The notes under the pieces: model-generated
What the model saw: only the letters and a program-made list of their open reading frames with translations
The model's database searches: none
What the model was told of the DNA's origin: nothing
Program-made: the position numbers and the translations under genes
Assembly (NCBI RefSeq): GCF_017874735.1
Contig: NZ_JAGGLV010000020.1
Coordinates: 82,437 to 146,436, forward strand
DNA length: 64,000 nt
Direction: 5' to 3'
From: Paenibacillus silagei
GTDB taxonomy: Bacteria > Bacillota > Bacilli > Paenibacillales > Paenibacillaceae
Part shown: positions 37,246-47,098 of the stretch, one piece after another
Layout of the letters: each line of letters starts with the position of its first letter
Position numbering within the stretch: the stretch's first letter is position 1

Positions 37246-38295
37246 TTATTTCTGGAGAGGCGCCGTCGTTTGGCGTACCCTTAGCTCGGGAACAACCGAA
37301 TGTAGAGAAGGCACCTTTTTGCCGGCAATCAGCTTATGCAGCATCTCTGCCGCCAGACGGCCGATCTCGTTCGCCATCAGCGATACCGTAGTCAGCTCAG
37401 GAATGCTGAAGGACGCAAATGGAATATCATCGTAACCAACAATGGACAATTCCGCCGGCACGGCAAGTCCCGCCCGGTCAGCCGCTTTCAGTGCTCCGAT
37501 GGCCACCAGGTCGTTCATACACATGATAGCTGTCGGCCGATCCGGCAAATTCAGCACCTGCTCTGCAAATTCTAAGCCTTTGTTGACAGAGAATCCCCCT
37601 TGGACCATCCACTCCTTGCGGACCTCCAGACCGTTGTTTCGCATGGCCGTCCGGAATCCTTGAATCCGCTGCTGCGTATTGGACATGTGCACAAAACCGC
37701 CAATGACGGCGATATCCCGGTGTCCAAGATCAATTAAATGCTGTGCGGCCAGCTCCGCCCCCAGTCTCTGGTCGACCGCCACCCTGTGAATCTTCGTGTT
37801 GGGCAGATTCCCATTAATCATCAGCACCGGAACACGTTTTGCCACTTCCTCTACCTCCCGCACCAGCGCCGCATCCGGCTTGGACAAATCCAGTCTGCCG
37901 CCAATCATCACGATACCATCGACCTGCTTCTCCATCAAGATCCCCAGGTACTGTGATTCCCGCGCATACTGGCGTTCTGTCTCCTCGTCCGAGGAGACGG
38001 TATCGCACAAAAAACAGGTGTAGCCCAGCTTTCTCGTCTCCCGGTCAAAGCTGGCCAGAACCTCCGGAAAAAACGGGTTGGTGATATCCGGCAGGATGAA
38101 CCCGATCATCCCGGTTTCTTTGCGGATCAGGCTTCTCGCAAGCGCGTTAGGCTGAAACTGGTGCTTGTCAATCAGCGCAGTAATCCGCTCTCTCGTTTCT
38201 TTCTTGACGGGAGCGGTATTGTTAAGCACTCTGGATACAGTGGCAACCGAGACGTTAGCTTCCCTGGCGATATCATATACTGTAACGTGCTTCAT
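37246..38295 (-). CDS. LacI-family transcriptional repressor
   Basis: A 349-residue regulator. The N-terminal LacI helix-turn-helix (VTVYDIAREANVSVATVSRVLNN) and hinge are followed by a periplasmic-binding-like sugar domain (60-340) with ICMNDLVAIGAL and VGYDDIPF motifs. It sits directly upstream of the GH2/importer operon on the same strand. Two palindromic sites between them are its likely operators. The effector sugar is probably the imported substrate. Confidence 0.92.
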   Translation of the reverse strand: MKHVTVYDIAREANVSVATVSRVLNNTAPVKKETRERITALIDKHQFQPNALARSLIRKETGMIGFILPDITNPFFPEVLASFDRETRKLGYTCFLCDTVSSDEETERQYARESQYLGILMEKQVDGIVMIGGRLDLSKPDAALVREVEEVAKRVPVLMINGNLPNTKIHRVAVDQRLGAELAAQHLIDLGHRDIAVIGGFVHMSNTQQRIQGFRTAMRNNGLEVRKEWMVQGGFSVNKGLEFAEQVLNLPDRPTAIMCMNDLVAIGALKAADRAGLAVPAELSIVGYDDIPFASFSIPELTTVSLMANEIGRLAAEMLHKLIAGKKVPSLHSVVPELRVRQTTAPLQK

Positions 38296-38469
38296 TCTGC
38301 TTCCTCTCTTTGCGCATCGGCAATAACTGGTTTGTCCTTCATCTTATCGTTTAGATCTGTATTAGTAAACCATTTATTCCTATTCCGCTCCAGCGCCGGG
38401 CAAAGCGTATGCTGAATGTCCTCGTCACTTTCAATCCAGGCATCACTATAATGTAATCGGTTTCATCTC

Positions 38470-40239
38470 TTACACATACCACTTCCGCTGCGCCTCATAC
38501 ATCGTCCGGTACTCGCCCTCTATGCTCATTAGCTGCTCATGCGTGCCGTCCTGCACGATCCTTCCGTCCTTCATCACGAGGATTCGATCCGCGAGCTTCA
38601 CGGAGCCTAACCGGTGGGACACGAGGACTGCGGTTTTATCCCGGCACAGGGCGGCGAAATCGTTATACAGACGGGTCTCCTCCAGGGGATCTACGGCCGC
38701 CGTAGGTTCATCCAAGATCATATAATCGCTGTCGCGGAACAATCCCCGCGCAATCGCTACACGCTGCCACTGGCCACCGGATAGATCCGTGCCCCCGAAC
38801 TCGCGTCCCAGCATCGTATCTAGCCCTCTCTTAACCCCTTCACCGGATAAAAGCACCCCGGCCTCCTCGCATACGGATACTACTTCGGAATCATCTGCTA
38901 GTTTAGAATATTGGCTGATCCACACATTCTCCCGTAAAGTCCCATTATACTTGCGATAATGTTGAAAAACAGCCGACGTTCGCTCATAGCTAGCCCGCGA
39001 AGCCTCCACGTTCCCGTACCACACTTCCCCTTCCGTAGGCGGGTATAACCCCATAATAATGCGGCACAGCGTGGTCTTCCCGCTTCCATTCCCCCCTACA
39101 ATCGCCAGTGTCTGCTTATGCGGGATGATCAGGTCGATCTCCTCAACCGCATTTCGGGTTGCCAGCGGATAGCGGAACCGGACAGCTTTTAGCTCAATAT
39201 CACTATCTGCGGGCCTTGGCAGGTTATTAGTCGCATGAACAGGTTCGTCGATGAAATCCAGAAAATTCTCAACAGACCCGATATTCTCCGTAGCCCAGGC
39301 GATTCTCTCGGTGATCAGCTTGTTCATGAACCGGTATAGACTGCCAATCGAAGCCAGCACCGCCGCAAAAGCTCCAATCGAAATCTCCTGCCTCATCACA
39401 GACACAAACAGCATATACACGATCAGGCCGTAGCCCATAACCGTCACTACATTCAGTATGAGCTGCACGAGATGCTTGCGTACCTGCATCCGAAGTACAA
39501 TAGCGTTCAACCGTTGCAGGGCAGAGGTATACAGATTCTCGAAAAATGCAGTAGCCCCCAGCAATCGGGTCTCTGAGAGATACGCTTTGTCCGTCAAGCA
39601 CTGTTCATAGTAGTCACTTTCCCGCCGGATTGGAGCAGATGCCGCTTCCAGATTCTTGAATGCTGACATCAGCACCCATTGAGAGAGCATCACCGGGACG
39701 AATACGACGACAATACTTAGCGCAAGCACCGGCTTGAGCGTGAACAGATACCACCCGATGAACACGAAATAAGTTGTATAGTAGAACAGAATGTCCAGTA
39801 AGGTCGTCCCGATCCAGATCAGCTTGCCGCTCCCGTTCACAGCCTTATGGATATAATCCAGCCGATTCGTGTCCTCGAATTCAGAGACCTGTAACGAATC
39901 TACTCTCTTAAAAATCAACAGGTTCAGGTGTTTACCCACGCTTAGCCCGTAAATCTCCTCATAACAGTTCCCTAGTCCATCCATGACATGATAGAACAGA
40001 TACACAAGCGCCAGAATGCCCAAGGAAAAGAGAATCATTTTGAAGTCTATTCGATCTGTAGCATAAGCAGCAGCCGCATCCAGAAACCTCTGCATAAATA
40101 ACACCTGAAGCACCCAGGAGACCGCCTGGAGCAAGGCAATGCCGATATACGTATAAGACATCCAGGGATTCACCTGGAATAAAAGCCGCAGGCATCTGAC
40201 CCCGTTCCGCAGGAACCCCTGCCCCTGTATTCTATCCAT
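38470..40239 (-). CDS. ABC exporter half-transporter, second subunit
   Basis: A 589-residue half-transporter with five to six membrane helices (about 20-300) and a C-terminal ATPase. Walker A reads GGNGSGKTT, the signature LSGGQWQR and Walker B YMILDEPTAAVD. The frame is open upstream but the ATG at 40239 overlaps the stop of the preceding gene by eight bases (ATGGATAG), so the two proteins are translationally coupled and should form a heterodimer. Substrate is unknown; peptide or drug export are common for this type. Confidence 0.86.
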   Translation of the reverse strand: MDRIQGQGFLRNGVRCLRLLFQVNPWMSYTYIGIALLQAVSWVLQVLFMQRFLDAAAAYATDRIDFKMILFSLGILALVYLFYHVMDGLGNCYEEIYGLSVGKHLNLLIFKRVDSLQVSEFEDTNRLDYIHKAVNGSGKLIWIGTTLLDILFYYTTYFVFIGWYLFTLKPVLALSIVVVFVPVMLSQWVLMSAFKNLEAASAPIRRESDYYEQCLTDKAYLSETRLLGATAFFENLYTSALQRLNAIVLRMQVRKHLVQLILNVVTVMGYGLIVYMLFVSVMRQEISIGAFAAVLASIGSLYRFMNKLITERIAWATENIGSVENFLDFIDEPVHATNNLPRPADSDIELKAVRFRYPLATRNAVEEIDLIIPHKQTLAIVGGNGSGKTTLCRIIMGLYPPTEGEVWYGNVEASRASYERTSAVFQHYRKYNGTLRENVWISQYSKLADDSEVVSVCEEAGVLLSGEGVKRGLDTMLGREFGGTDLSGGQWQRVAIARGLFRDSDYMILDEPTAAVDPLEETRLYNDFAALCRDKTAVLVSHRLGSVKLADRILVMKDGRIVQDGTHEQLMSIEGEYRTMYEAQRKWYV

Positions 40240-42043
40240 GCTGCACCTTACTCTCTGCCTCATACCACGACTTCTGGCTGGCGAACATCTTCCGGTATAT
40301 CCCGTCCGGCTGTTCCAGCAATTGCTCATGGGAGCCCTGCTCCGCAATCCGCCCGCTACGCACCACCAGGATCTCATCCGAGATTCTCGCAGCGCCCAGC
40401 CTGTGGGTGATATATATGGTAAACCGGTCTGCGCGGATGCTGCTGAACATTTCATATAGTCTGCTCTCTTCTATCGGGTCCAGCGCAGCGGTAGGCTCGT
40501 CCATGATATGAATGGCAGAATTAGAATACAACAGTCTGGCTATCGCCAACCTTTGCCACTGTCCGCCGGAGAGGTCCAGGCTGTTCTTTTGGATTTTGCC
40601 AACATAAGTATCGAGACCGGATTCCAGCCCCTGGACCATCTCACCCAGATTCATCTTGCTTATACTGTGACTGATTCGCTCTTCATCCTTCTTCAAGATA
40701 TTCCCCAACCGGACATTATCCTGGATCGTCAGCGCGTACCTGGCGTAATTCTGGAAGACCACTGCGATGATGCTTTTCAGCTCCGGATAGCTGTACTCCC
40801 GCAGCTTCTTATGATTAATGAATATTTCGCCCTCGTAGTTATCGTACATCCCCGTGAGCAGTTTGATCAGGGTGGACTTACCGGCCCCGTTCTCCCCGAC
40901 AATGGCATAGTTTTTCCCGCTAACCATGGTGAACGAGCATTGATTCAATATGTATCTCTCCGTATCCGGGTAGCGGAAGCTCACCTGCCTGAATTCCAGC
41001 GATTGAAAGACGAAGCCGCCCAACTCCACAGGTAGAGCAGCAGCATCCTTCTTCTCACTTAGTCCGGCAAAAACAGAGAAGTCCTGCAGATACTCCTTCA
41101 TCCGCGCATGCTCCTGCATCGTCTCGGCTAACTGCCAGGACATCCTCTGCACGAGACTGAAGATCGCGGTCACCAGCGAGATGTACAGGCCAATCGTTAG
41201 CTCACCCAAGTGCAGCGCAGGTAACAGCAAAGCCACTATAATGATGCCGATCAGCAGGGCGATGATCGAGCCGCTTTTCAGATGAATGAAGCTTCGGATC
41301 TGTATCTTCTTCTCCACCGCGTACGTCTGATCATATAGCTTGCCGTACCGATCCCGAAGCGCCGAACTATACCCGAATAACGTGCGCTCCTCCGCATCCT
41401 CCCGGCTAGTCAAAATATTGGCTATATCCGCACTCCTCCTCCGTATCCGCTGCGCATCCATCCCCAGCACATAATTCGCCTTGCCCGTCTTCATGGCAAT
41501 ATAGAACAAAGGCACCGCAACCAGCACAATCACAATCCCCGTAATGAACGTGGACGACATCACAATCACAAGCAGCGAAGCGGTCCCGATCAGCAGATTC
41601 AGTCCACTCATCATATTGTTGAATCCGCCCATGAAATGACTCACCGGATCTCTGCACACCCTATGGATTAACTCCGAGGTCTCCTTATTCTCAATATGCT
41701 GGTACGCAAGCCGCGCCTGCTTCAGCACCATCTCCCGCTTCAGCCGCACATTCAGCCGATTGCGCCCCGTCAGCTCAACCAACTGTATCAGGCTGGGAAG
41801 CAGATGAGTGACGATCACATAACCCATAATCAGCGCAAGCGGCCTATAGATGAACGAATACTCCGCCTGGCCATTCACAATATGGGTCGCCGTATTAATG
41901 AAATAAGCCATTACCAGCGTCTGATAAGCAGGCATCAGAGCATCCACCAGCATGTATCCCACCGCCGCCACCGTCTGCACCGGAATCACCCTAAGCGGAA
42001 TCCCGATCAGATCGAATACAGTATATTTTCTTGAAGTAAGCAT
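40232..42043 (-). CDS. ABC exporter half-transporter, first subunit
   Basis: A 603-residue half-transporter: six membrane helices (about 20-320), then an ATPase with Walker A GENGAGKST, signature LSGGQWQR and Walker B IHIMDEPTAALD. Its partner follows at once. A decayed duplicate of this pair lies at 29.3-30.86 kb. The start at 42043 has AAGGAG. No peptide precursor or immunity gene is visible next to it, so cargo cannot be named. Confidence 0.87.
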   Translation of the reverse strand: MLTSRKYTVFDLIGIPLRVIPVQTVAAVGYMLVDALMPAYQTLVMAYFINTATHIVNGQAEYSFIYRPLALIMGYVIVTHLLPSLIQLVELTGRNRLNVRLKREMVLKQARLAYQHIENKETSELIHRVCRDPVSHFMGGFNNMMSGLNLLIGTASLLVIVMSSTFITGIVIVLVAVPLFYIAMKTGKANYVLGMDAQRIRRRSADIANILTSREDAEERTLFGYSSALRDRYGKLYDQTYAVEKKIQIRSFIHLKSGSIIALLIGIIIVALLLPALHLGELTIGLYISLVTAIFSLVQRMSWQLAETMQEHARMKEYLQDFSVFAGLSEKKDAAALPVELGGFVFQSLEFRQVSFRYPDTERYILNQCSFTMVSGKNYAIVGENGAGKSTLIKLLTGMYDNYEGEIFINHKKLREYSYPELKSIIAVVFQNYARYALTIQDNVRLGNILKKDEERISHSISKMNLGEMVQGLESGLDTYVGKIQKNSLDLSGGQWQRLAIARLLYSNSAIHIMDEPTAALDPIEESRLYEMFSSIRADRFTIYITHRLGAARISDEILVVRSGRIAEQGSHEQLLEQPDGIYRKMFASQKSWYEAESKVQHG

Positions 42044-42184
42044 GTGATCTCCTTGTTGGAATGATTATAGTAGGAACGCAATAGGAAAGACTCGCAAAGC
42101 GTGCCCTAATTCATAGTATCATTTCCATCCGGGAGGAATAACCTGTCAGATTATAGGCATCTGTATTTCAAACCAACACAAAGA

Positions 42185-42207
42185 GCTGCCGAGAACCTCC
42201 CGACAGC
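42185..42207 (-). terminator. Hairpin after the CPBP gene
   Basis: A 10-bp stem GCTGTCGGGA/TCTCGGCAGC with a three-base loop (one or two mismatches), 25 bases after the CPBP stop. The T-run after it is weak. Confidence 0.5.
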
Positions 42208-42231
42208 CTAAGTACTCACTCCCTCCTCCAT

Positions 42232-42921
42232 CTACAACGTAGAATAATAGAGAAGATTAAGACCGTTATACACGATATGCACCACGACCCCCGGCCAGAT
42301 GGAGCCTGTCTTACGGAACAGGTATGCCACCAGAATGCCGACCATAAATGCATCTAACAGGATAACGGTGAATCCATGAACCACGCCGAAGATTGCAGCG
42401 CTGCCTACGATTCCGGCCCATGGGCCATAACGGTTCAGTGCATTGGCAATGACGCCGCGGAATACAAATTCCTCGCTAAGCGGCGTGAGGAAGGCCCCAG
42501 TAATAAGCAGAATAAACATGGAGAGCGGACCGCCTTGCGCTGCCGTCTGGAAGTCTGCCTGGGTGTTGATCTCGGTAATAAAGTGATAATAGATCCCTTC
42601 GATCACAAAACATCCACCGAACGCTGCAATCCCGATGAAGACCGCCACCAGCAGCCATTTCCGCTCCGTCCTTCGAAACCCGAAAGCACGTAAATTGCGA
42701 ATCCGCAGGGCGTAGGCTGCGAACAGAGCCAGGAAGCCAATCAGACCATTGCCCGCCCCACCGATGTTAATACGCAAGATGGATTGGTCATCAGGAATTT
42801 GAAGCATCCAGACTCCAAGGATGACAACGCCGATCATATAGAGGGACAGTGCAGTTATGATCTCCGGCCAGCCGGGCCGGGTGTGAGTTTTTTCAGACAG
42901 AGATAGACTGCTCATTGCCAT
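42232..42921 (-). CDS. CPBP-family intramembrane metalloprotease
   Basis: A 229-residue protein with about seven membrane helices. It carries the CPBP/Abi motifs: EEFVFRG (about 145), FGVVHGF (about 175) and HIVYNGLN (about 215), the Glu and His residues thought to bind zinc. Members process membrane or secreted peptides, including bacteriocin self-immunity. It is divergent from the two-component system at 43.1 kb and next to the ABC exporter, which leaves a bacteriocin-like role possible but unproven. Confidence 0.85.
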   Translation of the reverse strand: MAMSSLSLSEKTHTRPGWPEIITALSLYMIGVVILGVWMLQIPDDQSILRINIGGAGNGLIGFLALFAAYALRIRNLRAFGFRRTERKWLLVAVFIGIAAFGGCFVIEGIYYHFITEINTQADFQTAAQGGPLSMFILLITGAFLTPLSEEFVFRGVIANALNRYGPWAGIVGSAAIFGVVHGFTVILLDAFMVGILVAYLFRKTGSIWPGVVVHIVYNGLNLLYYSTL

Positions 42922-43118
42922 TCCCCCGATCGTGACCTTTTTTACTCATGCTATTTTCCTCCTACTCTTCTCATCGAAGCTCGAATATGTTGCCAAGACC
43001 TATCCTACCAACCCCGCCGGAACAGAACTTAAACGAACCGCTGAATTTTTGCTTAATTTTGTTCCCGCTGTTTAGGTTCTGTTAAGATAAATATGCTATT
43101 TTGAACAAGGGTGACAAA

Positions 43119-43853
43119 ATGCCAAATCTATCCGCGATTAAAATCGCTATCATTGACGACGAACCTTCGATCATCACCATGCTGCAAATGGTTCTTCGCC
43201 GCGAAGGCTTTCAACAACTGTACGGGGCTTCCACTTGTGCTGAAGCTATCAGCCTGGTGCAACGTGTGGTCCCCGATATTGTCCTGCTTGACATTATGCT
43301 TCCCGACGGCAGCGGGCTTGAGCTCTGTTCCAAGATCCGCGAATACGGGAATCCTTATATACTGTTCCTCACTGCCAAGGCATCCGATCTCGATATTCTA
43401 AAAGGCTTCGCCATGGGCGGGGATGATTATATCACCAAGCCCTTCAACCCCCTGGAGGTAGCCGCAAGAATTCAGGCGCGCATACGCCGCTTAGAGCCGG
43501 AAGCTCTTGCAGTCAGTGCTGCGAAGTATCCCGATGCGGGAATTTACCGGTTCGGCCGCTTTACCGTTAACGAGGCGGAGGGTGAGTTAACCGTAAAGGG
43601 ACAGCCTATTGCTTGCCCTGCCCAGGTCTTCCAGCTATTACTGCACTTCTGCCGGCATCCCGGAATCGTCTTCTCCAAAACCCAGCTCTACGACAAGGTC
43701 TGGGGCATCAACGGACAGGGCGATGATTCGACCGTGATGGTGCATATCCGCCGCATCCGGGAGCGGATCGAAATCGATCCCGGCGACCCGAAGCTGCTGC
43801 TTACGGTACGCGGACTCGGCTATAAGCTGGTGAAGGAGCCGGAGGAACGATGA
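43119..43853 (+). CDS. OmpR/PhoB-family response regulator
   Basis: A 244-residue regulator. The receiver domain (5-120) has the acidic pair D13-D14, the phospho-acceptor Asp58 in VLLDIMLPDG and the conserved Lys in ITKPF. The winged-helix output domain (about 145-240) ends TVRGLGYKLV. A TTG at 43101 is in frame, but the ATG at 43119 sits behind AAGGGTG. Its stop overlaps the kinase start (ATGA), so the pair is translationally coupled. It likely acts on a neighbouring promoter in the 42.9-43.1 kb gap. Confidence 0.92.
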   Translation: MPNLSAIKIAIIDDEPSIITMLQMVLRREGFQQLYGASTCAEAISLVQRVVPDIVLLDIMLPDGSGLELCSKIREYGNPYILFLTAKASDLDILKGFAMGGDDYITKPFNPLEVAARIQARIRRLEPEALAVSAAKYPDAGIYRFGRFTVNEAEGELTVKGQPIACPAQVFQLLLHFCRHPGIVFSKTQLYDKVWGINGQGDDSTVMVHIRRIRERIEIDPGDPKLLLTVRGLGYKLVKEPEER

Positions 43854-45589
43854 AAATCCAGCAGCGCATGGCCTTCCATTTCACGTATCAGTTGATCTTC
43901 TATGCTCTGGCGATTGTGACCATTGCCTTGGCTGCCTGCATCATGTTCTTCCAGAACATGACCAGCAATGAGATCCGCCGTAACTTTCCGGTTGGAGTTC
44001 TGGAGCAGATTGCCCAAGAAGCCCAGTACAAAGACGGGAAGCTTCACATCTTCTCCCAGTGGAACAAGCTTATTGAGGAGAAAGGAATGTGGCTGCAGGT
44101 GGTTAGTGCGGAAGGAGACGTAGTCTACAGCATTAATACAACACCGTACCCTGCACTGCCTGCCTCCTACTCCACCGCTGAATTGCTCGATATCCAGGAG
44201 ACACGGAGACTGGGGTCCTATGCTGTGCAGACACAGCTGAATTTTTCGTTCCAAGACCCGCTCCTATATGTACTCGGTTATCCAACACCTGACCTGGACC
44301 AGCTCACGGCGTGGTTCAACGCTTACGGACAACAGGGCATGGTGAGGAGTGAAGCCATTCCCCTCTTGGAACAGCAGCTTCGGGAGGCTGGCAGTTATCT
44401 GCAAGTAATCGATTCTGACAGTCATACCGTACAAGACATTGGCGATCAAAAGCATGCAGCAAAGGGATATCGGCCCCTGGACATTCTGGCCATCCAGCAG
44501 TCACCAGACAACTATGACGCAGGTATTGTGGCCCATCGGGACGAGCAGAGCGGAATGACCTGGATCGTCTACACGCCCCATGCAGCGGGACTCCCTCTGA
44601 AGCATCCTGTATTGGAAAATGTAACGCCGAGACTCATCTGGATTGCCGTGCTTATCCTGATCCTCGCGCTGTCGGTCTCCATCTGGCATGGCTACCGCTT
44701 CGGGCGGCCCCTAATTCTGTTCGCAGGCTGGTTTGAAAGAATGGGCCAAGGACAGTACGACGAGGTGCTGACCGCCAAGGACAAGCGCAAGATTTTTCGC
44801 CGCAACGGCACTATGCGAACCCGCAACAGGCTCTATCAGGAAGTCATTCAAGCCTTTTATCAAATGACTCATCAGTTGGCTCAGATCGAGAGGGACCGCA
44901 AGAGACTGGAGAAGGAGCAGGCGGAGTGGATGTCAGGAATCTCCCATGATCTGCGCACACCGCTGGCCACGATTCAAGGCTACGGATATATGCTGGAGAA
45001 GCTGCCTGAGCAATGGAGCCAAGAGGAAATGCGGATCATGGGTGCAACCATCCGGGAAAAAGGGGATTACATGCTGGAGCTGATCTCCGACTTCTCTCTG
45101 ATCCATCAGCTCAAACAGAGCGATTCCATCATGGTACGTAGGGAGACAGATCTGGCAGAGTTGGTACGCTCCTCCGTATTGAAGTACGTCAACGACGCCA
45201 CGATGTCTGATTACCTGTTCCACTACACCGGGGAAGAGGATTCCCTGCTCATACAGGCAGATGCAACCTGGTTACAGCGGCTGATGGACAATTTGCTGTC
45301 CAATGCCGTTAAGCATAATCCGCCCGGCATAACCATTTCTGTCACTCTTACCCGAGTCAACGACCAAGCTTGCATACGGGTACTTGATAATGGCAAAGGG
45401 ATGGACGAGGAAACACTGCATCATCTGTTCAACCGCTACTACCGCGGAACCAATACCGAAGAATCCACCGACGGCTCCGGTCTTGGCATGAGCATTGCCA
45501 AGACCATCGTTGAAGCACACGGCGGCGAAATTAAGGTTCAATCGACTACCGGGCGAGGTACGGAATTTGAGATTGTTTTGCCGTGCTAA
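43850..45589 (+). CDS. Membrane sensor histidine kinase
   Basis: A 579-residue kinase. Membrane helices at about 13-38 and 262-285 enclose an extracellular sensor of about 220 residues. The HisKA domain has the phosphorylated His366 in GISHDLRTPL. The ATPase core (about 460-578) has NLLSNAVKHNP, VLDNGKGMDEE and GSGLGMSIAK. It works with the response regulator immediately upstream. The signal is unknown; proximity to an exporter and a CPBP protease suggests response to a peptide or antibiotic. Confidence 0.92.
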   Translation: MKIQQRMAFHFTYQLIFYALAIVTIALAACIMFFQNMTSNEIRRNFPVGVLEQIAQEAQYKDGKLHIFSQWNKLIEEKGMWLQVVSAEGDVVYSINTTPYPALPASYSTAELLDIQETRRLGSYAVQTQLNFSFQDPLLYVLGYPTPDLDQLTAWFNAYGQQGMVRSEAIPLLEQQLREAGSYLQVIDSDSHTVQDIGDQKHAAKGYRPLDILAIQQSPDNYDAGIVAHRDEQSGMTWIVYTPHAAGLPLKHPVLENVTPRLIWIAVLILILALSVSIWHGYRFGRPLILFAGWFERMGQGQYDEVLTAKDKRKIFRRNGTMRTRNRLYQEVIQAFYQMTHQLAQIERDRKRLEKEQAEWMSGISHDLRTPLATIQGYGYMLEKLPEQWSQEEMRIMGATIREKGDYMLELISDFSLIHQLKQSDSIMVRRETDLAELVRSSVLKYVNDATMSDYLFHYTGEEDSLLIQADATWLQRLMDNLLSNAVKHNPPGITISVTLTRVNDQACIRVLDNGKGMDEETLHHLFNRYYRGTNTEESTDGSGLGMSIAKTIVEAHGGEIKVQSTTGRGTEFEIVLPC

Positions 45590-45592
45590 GCA

Positions 45593-45630
45593 AACAAGGG
45601 TTCCAGTTCTAATGAGCTGGAGCCCTTGTT
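45593..45630 (+). terminator. Terminator after the histidine kinase gene
   Basis: A 14-bp stem (AACAAGGGTTCCAG/CTGGAGCCCTTGTT, one mismatch pair) with a ten-base loop, starting four bases after the stop codon. The T-run is short. Confidence 0.75.
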
Positions 45631-45755
45631 CCTGTTAAGGCTGCCGAAGGAATTATGTGATCTCCATCGTTCTGTGGAGTATACTCCGTAGATTTAACAG
45701 TCTATATCTTTTATTGTTGAACACAAAGTACTTTATCAATGAGGGAGATGAGTAA

Positions 45756-46061
45756 ATGGAAAGTATTCTGGAGAGCCTGTATCACGGCAACTTGCATCCA
45801 GATGAAAATATCATACCCGATGATCCGCAGTACTCCATCTTAAGAAAAAGAACTTCTGACGTCATAGAGATTTGGAAGAACCGACTTTCAGCGGAAGAAT
45901 TCGACGAGTTAGAAGCGCTGTTAGACTTATACGGTCAAACTCACGGTATGGAGTTGGCAGCTAGTTTTAAGTATGGGTTCCGCCTTGGGGCAGGGATTAT
46001 GGTAGAGGTATTGACCGGGGAGGAGGGGCTTGCTGGTCGGTTGAGTATGCAATTTCCTTAG
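45756..46061 (+). CDS. DUF6809-family protein
   Basis: A 101-residue acidic, helical cytoplasmic protein beginning MESILESLYHGNLHPDE, the form of the small DUF6809 family common in Paenibacillus and clostridia. Function unknown. GAGGGAGATGAG precedes the ATG. A clear terminator follows at 46112. It stands alone between the two-component system and the secreted-protein region. Confidence 0.75.
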   Translation: MESILESLYHGNLHPDENIIPDDPQYSILRKRTSDVIEIWKNRLSAEEFDELEALLDLYGQTHGMELAASFKYGFRLGAGIMVEVLTGEEGLAGRLSMQFP

Positions 46062-46417
46062 AAGACAATTAATTGACTAAGGAACTCTCAATAATACTTC
46101 ACTTAACAAAGCAGGCAACCAAGCTTTTGATTGGCAGCCTGTTTTTCATTACTTAAAGGTTTCACTCTTTTAATCATCTGCTCCTCTTCAAACCAAGAAA
46201 GTGTACCATAAGTGGTATTTTATGTACTTATAATGACATCGATCTATTTATCCCAAATATAAGAATTTTTGTTTAGACTTACTCCATTTATTAACTTAGG
46301 ATAATCAGGCGATATGAAAATACAAATAACGAAAGGGGAATCAAACTAATAACTGCTTAGATACATAAGATTTTTATTTTAAGAACTTCAGAAAAAAATA
46401 TTATTATGAGGTGTAAT
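46062..46417. other. AT-rich intergenic stretch
   Basis: Holds the terminator at 46112-46146 and the leader of the secreted-protein gene. No further gene is seen. Confidence 0.5.
46112..46146 (+). terminator. Terminator after the DUF6809 gene
   Basis: CAGGCAACCAA pairs with TTGGCAGCCTG around an eight-base loop (with an internal mismatch) and is followed by five T residues. Confidence 0.8.
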
Positions 46418-47098
46418 ATGAAAAAGGTACTATTAATTATCGTTTTACTATTTACTGCACTACCTGTACAGGGGGTGTTTGCAGAAGCAGCAGGCTTATT
46501 GAGAGGCGTAAAAGATTCCGCTGGCGTTACGACTATGACTGATGGAAATTCCGGGACATTATACGATGTTGCCGGAACCACCAGATGGTTTACATTACCA
46601 ACTGTATCAAACCTAAATAAATATTATGTAAGTGGTTCAGCTTCAAGTGGTTATTCTATTTATTTTAGGGATAATGAAGGTAAAACGATTTACGCTTTAA
46701 CGAATGTTTCAGGTCTTATTGAATTTCCAGTTGTTAATAACGTAAAAAGTGTTGGAGTTAACAGTTCTGGAAAGATTTTTGAATTTGATGTATATGGGGC
46801 GCCTGTTCTGACACCAACTGCTACGCCAACGCCAACACCAACCTCCCCAGTATCAGGATTGCTAAAGGATAAACAAATGTTAGCATCTACAGATATATTG
46901 GGGACAACATATATCACTACGAGTAATGTAACAGATGGTAATCCGTTAACTCTATTTACACTAGGTTACTCAGGGTCATCATATGATACACTTTATTATG
47001 ATTTTCAGCGCTCGATTAACTTAACGAGTTATCGCTTAGCTTCCTCTAAGGATGATATTAGAGTATTGTTTTTCCACAGTGATAACACCGTACGCTAA
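46418..47098 (+). pseudogene. N-terminal part of a frameshifted secreted cohesin-domain protein
   Basis: Starts ATG 46418 with GAGGTG. Signal peptide 1-24 (ends VFAEA), then a beta-rich discoidin-like module (about 27-130) ending FEFDVYG, a Thr-Pro linker (about 131-144) and a second copy of the module, cut by TAA at 47096. The missing end of this second module (ending NEFDVWG) is found at once in another frame at 47098. So one base was gained or lost between about 47086 and 47096. Either a natural frameshift, a sequencing error, or programmed restart at the overlapping TAATG. Confidence 0.7.

Noticed and set aside
40240..40455. Upstream extension of the second ABC exporter subunit
   Set aside because: The extra 72 codons run inside the preceding gene; the ATG at 40239 overlapping its stop is the natural start.
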